Shown one piece after another: positions 56,601-64,000 of a stretch of DNA of 64,000 bases (position 1 is the first letter of the stretch; each line of letters begins with the position of its first letter). The notes beneath the pieces were generated by a model. The model saw nothing but the letters and a program-made list of their open reading frames with translations, searched no databases and was not told the origin of the DNA. The stretch is taken from contig CAMZMU010000071.1 of assembly GCA_947311845.1 (NCBI GenBank), positions 23,411,236 to 23,475,235 of the forward strand, in the 5' to 3' direction. The DNA is from Poa pratensis. Taxonomy: Eukaryota; Streptophyta; Magnoliopsida; Poales; Poaceae. Position numbers and translations under genes: made by a program.

Positions 56601-57769
56601 TGCATGGCCCTGCATTGCATGTGTTGGAGTACCGGCTGGTTCTCGTGCAGCTCAACATATGAAGCTAAGTAGTACACTTGAGTGTTCCCGACGACAGCGT
56701 ACAGGTGTAGTTCAAGTCCCGACGTACAGGTGTAGCAGGAGGCACCCGATGTACAGGGACGGCTCGTTTCTGAGGCACTACCCGGCGTACAGGAGCTGCT
56801 CGACACTCATCGTCTCATGGCTCGACGTTGGGTGTACCGGCCCAGCGTACAAGTACAACACGACGTACAGGCACAAGTCTAGGATGGCGTCCAGCCGCAA
56901 CCCTGCGACGGCGGTCAGCCCGGCGTATTCTGGCGCAGTTCGGCAGCCCCATGTACAGGAGCAGCTCGGCAGCCAGGCGTACAGGGGACAGCTCGTCCGG
57001 AGGCGCGTCATCGACAGTATCCACCCAGCGGCACCCTCGACACCACTTCTCCACAGGTCCATGAGACGGCGTTCACGTCTAAGCCGAGACTGCCGTGAAC
57101 TCGGCGTCAGGCCAAGACGAGGCGTCGACCATACCGGCCATGCCGACATGAGCACGCATTGGGTTTTCTTCAATGCCGGTCTCTTAACAATATACTCCAA
57201 CGAGGCTTACCCCTTGCACACCCCGACGAAGCTGCTAGTCGTCTAGAAGTCCTAGCTAACGGACTGCATCATTCTACTTCAACAACAACAACTTCCGCCG
57301 CTCAAGACCGACGAGGCGCGACGGCGAGGGCGGGCGAGGCCGATCAAAGGCCACACTTTTAGCGGCGCGTGTACCGACGAGGACACGGGCTCTGCCGCTG
57401 CCCACACACACACCACACCATCATGCATGCAGGACGTGAAGCGAAGACGACGATGACGACCACACGGCTTAATCGGAGGTGTCTCGCGGCGTAACCCGTG
57501 GGAGTAATTAAGCGGGAGCCTTCCGAGGCCCCGTGAACCAGGAGACTGCAATCGCCATAGTCAGGCTGACCGCGCCAGCAGGCCACGGAGCGCATATTGT
57601 AAAGGGATCATGTACTTTTGTTTCTCCATTGAGAGATTAATAAAATGCAAGTTTCCCTATATTTGTATTTGTGTACTTAGTACACTGGCACGCCCGCATA
57701 TTTATTTTCCCTGGTGCGTAGAGAGATAATAATATGCATACACATAGTTATTATTTTTCATGTCAAACA
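53662..57769 (+). repeat. Right (3') LTR of the LARD-like element
   Basis: Matches 31885-35920 from CATACGAGGTCACC to CAAACA. TATA box at 54879-54886. It has a 97-bp segment (about 57510-57606) missing from the left copy and lacks 27 bp present there near 34950. Confidence 0.88.
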
Positions 57770-57774
57770 CCTGC
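57770..57774. repeat. Candidate right target-site duplication of the LARD-like element (CCTGC)
   Basis: Directly follows the CAAACA LTR end; matches 31827-31831. Confidence 0.55.
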
Positions 57775-59118
57775 AAATTTACGAGCATCAATATTTGGAA
57801 GGAAGAAGACTTTGGAGCGAAGGAAGCAAACAAGCGGAGGCCCGAGGCCCAAAAGGGGGTGGCCCACGTGGCCACAGTACCTGGCCGCGTGGGGCCCACC
57901 ATCTGGAGCCTCGGAGCTCCGTTGCCGTCGATCTTTTCTTCACCGACTTCGTCTTGACCTAAAACCGACTATAAAAATAGTCCCGAGGCCCTTCGGAAAG
58001 GAGGCGGGGAGAAACACAAAACCACGAAACAGAGAGTCAGAAGGCTGCCGCCGGAGAAGATCGGAGGGGGGAAACGCCGCCGGAATCACCTCCGGAGGGC
58101 TCCACCCCCCTCCGGCATGTTCATCATCAACATCTACAGCAATATCTTCTCCACCATCATCACCATGATGAAGGGGGAGTAGTCCACCCCCTGGACTTGG
58201 GTTTGTGGTGGTAACTTATGTATCTCTCCTCTCTTTGAGCTTCACTAATTAGTACCGTATGAGCTGCTGAATATGATTACGGTCATCTATGTAATTCCTA
58301 TGGTGGATATTGTGGTGTGAGATGATAATTGTTATGCATTTACCGTTGTGTTGGATCTTTTATGACTTGTCATACTATGGAGATATTCTATGATGCATGT
58401 GATGGTTCGATTTATGTATAATGCCTTGTTTATCCTGTCATGAGGTGGTTGACACCACCAAGTATAGATAGATGAGAGAGATGTGGTCATGCACATGAAA
58501 TATGAATCATTGCACTAGTGTTTAGAATATTGTCCATTATGAAGTATGATGTATGTGGATAGAGAGTGGCCTAGTGACAGAAGGCATAGACATTAAGTGA
58601 CAGTAATGTCGCCCAACATTCTTTATCTGGGGGTAAAAAGGAAGAAGTATGATGTGGGAGTGACAGCAACCACGCTAGCTTTACGAGGGTGACCTAGCAA
58701 TACAAACGATTATTTTCTTCCAACTATGTGTTTTAGAACATGTAGCCGTCATAGAAGTTTACCATAAATGCATGACAATTGTGTGTACTTTTATTATCTA
58801 TAACATGATCACCACCATAGATTGAGAGAGAGGACGAGTGAAACCATGAACCCATGTCCATTGTTCCTATAAGAAACTCACACTTGAGCTTGTCCTCTTG
58901 CTGCATTGAGGATTGGGCTTTCTCTCTTTGAGAGCTGTCACTTGCTACTATTTATTTTCAGCATTGCAACCATACATCCAAAAATACCAAAAACACTTGC
59001 ATCTTTCATTGTTTTATTTATCAAACTTGCTAACCAATACCTTCAGCTCCTAGTGGGTTCGACAACCTTTTCTAATTGAAAGATACTACAATCTATCTCC
59101 TGCACTTGGGAGTCATCA
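57770..59118 (+). repeat. 5'-truncated LTR of a further Athila-type element
   Basis: It carries the GGCCCACGTGGCC / GGCCGCGTGGGGCCC inverted repeat (57861-57894), CGTCTTGACCTAAAAC, and a TATA box TATAAAAATA (57971-57980). Its last 250 bp match the LTR ends of A, B and C up to GGGAGTCATCA at 59118. The middle part differs, so it is another subfamily. Its 5' part is not found in the window. Confidence 0.75.
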
Positions 59119-59586
59119 ACACCAAGAAGACCGAACACCTCCGGACGGCTGCTCAGGATATCTGCCAAGCACTGAGGCCGACCGACGCGACGCCCACCAG
59201 AGACCTCCAGCTCATCCAAAAGCTACGACTCGTCCCAGCGACAATCGAAGACAGGCACCGCTCGAGCTTACGACTTGGAGACGGCATCGCGCTTGCTATG
59301 GTAAAGGCACGGGTCCCGGGCTTTAAAACGGACAGACCTGCGACAGAAGATCAAGAAGGTGGTCAGACAAGCGACAACCTCATGGGAGTTCGACACGCAA
59401 ATCTTCGTTTTATATGTATGTTGTACCTACAATAATTTGGAATGTAAAATAAACCTCGTCTTACTAAAAATAACCAGTCGCCGGCTTAATAGCAGGACAA
59501 CACGAAGGGGAGGGAAACCTATCGCACCCTCCGCCTCCTCGGGAAGGAACGAACATCATTACCTGGAGTCGGCGGGGTCGGGTTCT
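59119..59586 (+). other. Unassigned segment, possibly retroelement-derived
   Basis: GC-balanced, with one 119-codon frame overlapping the LTR end. No motif recognised. Confidence 0.25.
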
Positions 59587-60096
59587 TGATACGTTTCAAA
59601 CGTATCTATAATTTTTGATGTTCCATGTTGATATTATGCCTGTTGTTACATGTTTTATATACACTTCATGGCATTTTTACACATTTTCTGGGACTAACCT
59701 ATTAACAAGATGCCACAGTGCCAGTTCCTGTTTTCTGCTGTTTTTCCGTTTCAGAAAAGCTAGTCGGGGAATATTCTCGGAATTGGACGCAAATCAACGT
59801 AGATCAATATTTCACCGACACGTCCATGGAGTCAAAAGGGGAGACAGCGAGGCGCCAGAGGGCGGCCACGCCACCCTAGGGTACGGCCCACATGTCAACC
59901 GCGCCGAGGGGTGGCGTGGGCCCCTCGGTCGCCCTCCGATGCCGCCCTTTTGCCTATTTATTCACCCCGTGGAGAAAACCCTAACACCAGAAGGATTTTA
60001 CGAAATACGACTCCGAGCTCCGCCGCCATCGAAACTAAGTTTCAGGGGGTCAGAAGGTCCTGTTCCGGCACCCTACCGGGACGGGATTGACCCCCG
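59587..60096 (+). repeat. 5' part of a Sabrina-like Athila LTR
   Basis: TGATACGTTTCAAACGTATC then TGGGACTAACCTATTAACAA and a GTTTCAGAAAAG stretch, as I recall for Sabrina LTRs of wheat and barley. It is interrupted at 60096 by element D and its remainder is absent. Confidence 0.55.
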
Positions 60097-60592
60097 TGTC
60101 GGGGGAATAATTAACCAACGACTTATTCAAAACCCAAAACAGCGACTTCATGATCACGCTATTATTGTTGGGCCATGTAAAGATGGGCTGACCTAGGATC
60201 GCGGCCTACCAAAGGAAGGCTCCAGAAGGTCGGCGTTAACTTGCCTTGGAAGATAGGAAAACAACCGGCTTCGTGTAGAACTCTTGTAACCTGGCAAGTC
60301 TCTGTGTATATAAAGAGAACTCGCAGGACTTGGACATGGCCAAGCCCTTAAACCCTAGCTCATACGGCAAGTACCGAGATCGGATCGCCTCCATTGTAAC
60401 ACCTCATATATCATATCAATACCAATCTAGGGTAGGCAGGAAGTAGGTCTTTTACCTCACATTGAGGGGGCCGAACCTGGGTAAATCTGCGTTGATCTTT
60501 GTTCCCGCGATCCCAAGCTCGGAGATGCTTGACTCGCATAATCCCACACCTACGAAGTCATCCATGACACCTGACATGACAAACCCACGACA
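60097..60592 (+). repeat. 5' LTR of element D
   Basis: 496 bp with perfect TGTCG...CGACA ends. TATA box TATATAAAG at 60307-60315. Confidence 0.82.
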
Positions 60593-60594
60593 GT

Positions 60595-60613
60595 TGGCGC
60601 CCACCGTGGGGCC
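60595..60613 (+). promoter_or_regulatory. Primer binding site of element D
   Basis: TGGCGCCCACCGTGGGGCC, two bases after the LTR, a form common in grass Tat-type gypsy elements. Confidence 0.8.
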
Positions 60614-60648
60614 TGTGGTCAAGAGCGTCACGTTCCGCGCAGGATCGA

Positions 60649-61518
60649 TGAAAGGAGCTGAAGATCTTGCCGTTGGCCGTATCATCATGGTCAATGGCAC
60701 ACCTCTCATTGACGATTCGAGCTGGGGGCCGGAAGCTGACTACTTAGAGACCGGCCACGTCATCCCGTTTGGATCTATCGACGTCTTCGTCGGTTTCATT
60801 GGTGGCAGATCTGTTAGCTCAGTCCAAGAAGGCGACCAAGCAGAAGAAGTCGCCGATGACGGAGAAGAGTCCGTGGAAAGCATGGACTCACAAGAATTTG
60901 GGTCCATCATACCCGCCCTTGAAGAAAGCTACTGGAACCACGCACCAGGAATCACCTTGGTGCCAGATCAAGAGGCGGCACGAGTTGGGGTTTATATGGC
61001 CGGAGGGGCAAGTACATCAGGAATTGCAGGAGAGGCTGAAAGATCGACACCTCTCGGCAACCCGCTGCTTGTCCCAGTGTCAGTCACAAACGTTGCCGTC
61101 CGTGCAGCAGAAATTGAGGCCGCCAGGGCCGAGCTCCTATACGAGGTTCGGAGGATGGAAGAAGAGCGCCACAGGCTCGACCAGATAAACCAAGGAATCC
61201 AACAGGAGCGACAAAGAGTAGCCACTCTTGCTGCGACTCAAAGACAAGTTGACTCGCAAGCACAAGTATGGGCGACTCAACCAATGGTAGAACTCCCACC
61301 TACTCCAGTTGCGGGAGCCGAAGCTAGGCCAGTCGCAAGAGGGTTGGGACCAACAACTGACCAAGAAGCCCAACAACTACCATCGCAACAACCAAGGAGG
61401 TTTCACACCCCACAAGGCCACTACCAAAGCCCCGTCGATAATATGTATGCTGCGGCTAATATCTTGACACAGATGGTGCCAACAGGCGACGACCCGGTTA
61501 ACACCGAAGCACGGCGTG
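60649..61518 (+). CDS. gag: Partial gag of element D
   Basis: The frame is open from upstream; the Met at 60649 (MKGAEDLAVGR) is the likely start. About 290 codons remain, with acidic N-terminal segments, a coiled-coil-like stretch (ARAELLYEVRRMEEERHRL) and a Gln/Pro-rich part. The end, YAAANILTQM followed by DDPVNTEARRVM, resembles the pre-capsid motif of RIRE2-type gag. It is then interrupted by the LTR of element C, so the frame's last residues are not gag. Confidence 0.75.
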
Positions 61519-63039
61519 TGATGACTCCCAAGTGCAGGAGATCAATCGTAGTACCTTTCAATTAGAAAAGGTTGTCGAACCCACGAGGAGCTGAAGGTAT
61601 TGGTTAGCAAGAATGATAAATAAAACAATGAAAGATGCAAGTGTTTTTGGGATTTTTGGTTGTATAAATGCAAGAGAGTAAAAATGCTGCAAATAAGTGG
61701 TTGCAAGTGAAAGCTCTCAGAGAGAGAAAGCCCAATCCTCTATGTGTCAAGAGGACAAGCTCAAGTGATGTGTAACTTATATGTGGAAAACGTTCCCGAG
61801 GGCGGCATGGATATTGCTAGGCATAGAGATTTATTAAACAACATGTTGAATATCTTGTCAAGTTTTAATCTTCTTTGAACGGAGCCATTGTTTGGTAAAG
61901 CTAAATAAATAATCTAAACCCCTTATGATGGATCATGTGGCCAAGTAAATGACTGCACATGAGTTATTAAGACATAAAGTCCCACCATAGCATTACACTC
62001 TAAGGTCCCCGATACTAATACCCTCATAATGTAACTTCATGACTCGGTCAAGGGCTTATGTGTCCTCCCAAGTCTCCCTCAATTTATTACACTACGGTGC
62101 TCTCCTATGAGCCCATAAAGGTGAAGTGTTGTGCAGTCGACGTTCGCACAACACCATCATAGAATCACATAAAAGATAAACACTTGACAAAATACCAACA
62201 TATGTCATATATAAATCATTGCCAATTCATCCTATGCCCTCAGGAACATACGGGAACTACTCACAACGTGCAAACATGATGATATTCAGCGGCATAAGTG
62301 GTACAACACAATCTGAAAATATAACTTCACCTCCAAATAATTACAAGTACTCGATCACAAACATGAATAAGAGCACAAGACAAGTATCAAGGGTATAGCA
62401 ACTCTCAAACTACGAGGGGAACAAAGTGGATCACAGAGATGATGATGGAGATGGTGCTGGTCTTGGTGATGGTGATGATGTAGAGGCCTCCTCCCACGCC
62501 AAGGAGGAGAGGTGATAACGATGACGATGATTTCCCGCTCCTCCGGAGTTCCGGAGCAACAGGATCTGACCCCCTCGGAAGGGATCAGGAGTTTCGCCGC
62601 CGCGGCCTCGGATGGACTTGGAAAAATTAGGGCGTGGGTTTTTGGCCGAAACGAAGGTCGTGTTAAAAAGACCCAAGCGAGGAAGTGCCCGAGGCCCCAC
62701 TTAGTGGGTCCCACGCGGCCAGATTCCTTGGCCGCGTGGGCCCCCCTCTTTTGGGCCTCGTGGCTCTTCTTGCTTCGATCTTCTTCCCACAATCATTCTC
62801 CTGACGAAAACCAGCTGTGCAATTTTCCTTTTCTTATTTGGGTCCCTGTAGCTCCTGAAACATTAAAAACAAAAAAAGGAGGTTTTCTGCCTCCAGAAAT
62901 TAAATACCAAAAATAGGGACTTTGTATGAAAGTCCCATAAATCATCTAAAACATGTAAAAATAATGATATAACAATGCCAATAACATACTAATATGATAA
63001 TATAAGTTGTATAAATGATGATATAAAATGCACGTATCA
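61519..63039 (-). repeat. 3' LTR of element C
   Basis: 1521 bp, TGATGACTCCC...CACGTATCA, collinear with 2639-4151. U3 inverted repeat at 62709-62742. Confidence 0.9.
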
Positions 63040-63053
63040 ACTCCCCCAAGCTT
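63039..63053 (-). promoter_or_regulatory. 3' polypurine tract of element C
   Basis: AAGCTTGGGGGAGTT on the minus strand, identical to element B. Confidence 0.85.
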
Positions 63054-64000
63054 AAACCTTTACTCGTCCCCGAGTAAGTAAGGACATAGATCATTACATG
63101 CATCAATGGACTTATGGTTGATAAATAAATATGAGCATTGTATCATCATCATATTCAATTGCAATGAAGATTAATGAACTAAAACTCATACACATGAGGG
63201 CAACATAAGTAGAAGCTCTAGCAATCACCCCTTACTTTTGAAAGCAAATAACCATTGTATGTTGGACAATTGAATCATACTCTCTTTCACATGCTTTTGC
63301 TCCTTATGGCAAGCATTATAATATTTTGTACTTTGCTGAAATTTAAAGACAAGATAAACTCTCATTGGATAACAAGTTTAAAGAAGACAAATGAAAAGAT
63401 AGATATAAGATTGTTTACAATCTTGCTTCACTAGTAACTAGTGCAAACTTTAGTCATGGATATTTCAATCAAGTTCTTATGCTCAACACAACCTTTATCT
63501 TACACTTTCCATGGCTAACTGAATTTTCAGGTGCCTTCCTTTTCATTCACTTTCCAAGAGCATAAGTATTGAAATATCCATGATTCATTAATTTGCTCAA
63601 AAGATACTAGATTATAACAAGAGTGTTTCATATCCTTTTCATTAACCCTTCCTAACTTTTTATCCTACAAGACTATATCTCAACCTTAAACTATTAATTT
63701 TCAAGTCATATTGACTCATTCTTTTTACTAATTTTATAATGAGACAATTCTACAATTGTCCAACACACTCAAGTTAATTAAATTCAAGGCAAGATGTGAC
63801 TGAAACTTCTAAATATGCCACGCTCATTTGCATGAGTGTTACCCATAAATCTCCAAACAAGAGAATCATGGATGACACCATACTTTAATATTCATTGATA
63901 AACCACAAGATAGGGATACATGATAATGCTCCATGAGCTCACACAAGCCTAAAAGAGATTGATAACTAAACGATAAAAGCAAACACACCATGACTAGATA
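63054..64000 (-). other. 3' untranslated region of element C
   Basis: Collinear with 4166-5110 of element B. No ORF. The internal polypurine tract is expected about 20 bases beyond the window. Confidence 0.7.

Larger units (their letters stand above)
31832..57769 (+). mobile_element. LARD-like long-LTR Ty3/gypsy derivative, with nested copia and Helitron
   Basis: About 4-kb direct repeats (31832-35920 and 53662-57769) flank an internal domain. That domain begins with a primer site at 35924 and, without the copia and Helitron insertions, is about 2.8 kb. No pol ORF remains; only a gag-like ORF is seen. Very long LTRs with a short non-coding interior match the LARD class known from barley and relatives (Sukkula). 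The LTRs differ at roughly two dozen positions plus a 97-bp and a 27-bp indel, so it is fairly young. The right LTR lacks its first 53 bp and no polypurine tract is found before it. Confidence 0.7.
60097..61518 (+). mobile_element. Gypsy element D (Tat/RIRE2-like), 5' portion only
   Basis: A complete 5' LTR, a primer site and the start of gag, then cut by the LTR of element C at 61519. Confidence 0.8.
61519..64000 (-). mobile_element. Athila-clade element C, 3' end only, continues past the window
   Basis: LTR 61519-63039, polypurine tract, then about 950 bp of 3' untranslated region on the minus strand. Same subfamily as A and B, inserted in gag of element D. Confidence 0.88.

Noticed and set aside
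53662..57769. Solo LTR independent of 31832-35920
   Set aside because: The flank CCTGC matches the sequence before the left LTR rather than the sequence directly before 53662, which favours one element with a damaged 3' junction. This is not fully excluded.

Overview
The window is a stretch of nuclear DNA from a large-genome grass, most likely Pooideae/Triticeae (wheat, barley, rye, oat relatives). The basis is the mix of nested Athila-clade Ty3/gypsy elements with a tRNA-Asp-type primer site, a long-LTR derivative of the LARD kind, a Sabrina-like LTR piece, GC-rich gene-like 5' ends and phased GT/AG introns. It is dominated by transposable elements. No bacterial features, CRISPR arrays, rRNA or tRNA genes were seen. 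Family names come from memory of conserved motifs, not from a database search.

Layout. 1-385 (minus): first two exons of a host-type gene cut by the window edge, with a TATA box near 645. 960-1798: AT-rich minisatellite of about 18 bp. 1799-17767: older, 5'-truncated Athila element A (plus strand), split inside its reverse transcriptase by a complete younger Athila element B (2639-12170, minus strand) with 5-bp target duplication CTGCC. 17768-19263: decayed retroelement-like DNA. 19264-21010: a 1.75-kb piece of the long LTR described next. 21011-31826: gene-like, AT-rich, internally duplicated DNA with possible exons on both strands. 31832-57769: a long-LTR (about 4 kb) LARD-like element with candidate target duplication CCTGC. 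Inside it sit an internally deleted copia element with identical 147-bp LTRs (37266-40256, duplication GTCCG) and a probable Helitron (41667-53627). The Helitron carries gene fragments and is itself split by an L1-type LINE (43550-51313). 57770-59118: 5'-truncated Athila-type LTR. 59587-60096: 5' part of a Sabrina-like LTR, interrupted by a gypsy element D (LTR 60097-60592 plus partial gag). D is cut at 61518 by a third Athila element C (61519-64000+, minus strand).

Most interesting. The Athila elements carry a third ORF downstream of pol in a self-contained cassette. Upstream of it lies a segment that looks like LTR U3 (the same GGCCCACGCGG inverted repeat plus a TATA box). The shared leader ends at the ATG. 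The ORF body is completely different between A (acidic, Lys/Arg-rich) and B (coiled coil). Immediately downstream is a second copy of the polypurine tract (identical 15-mer in B). This is the best candidate here for an under-described arrangement: an internal promoter plus an exchangeable ORF3 plus an internal polypurine tract. The Helitron with its perfect terminal hairpin and nested LINE, and the LINE's ATGA stop/start junction, are the next most useful observations. Many young ORFs are broken by single-base changes in homopolymers, which may be sequencing error.
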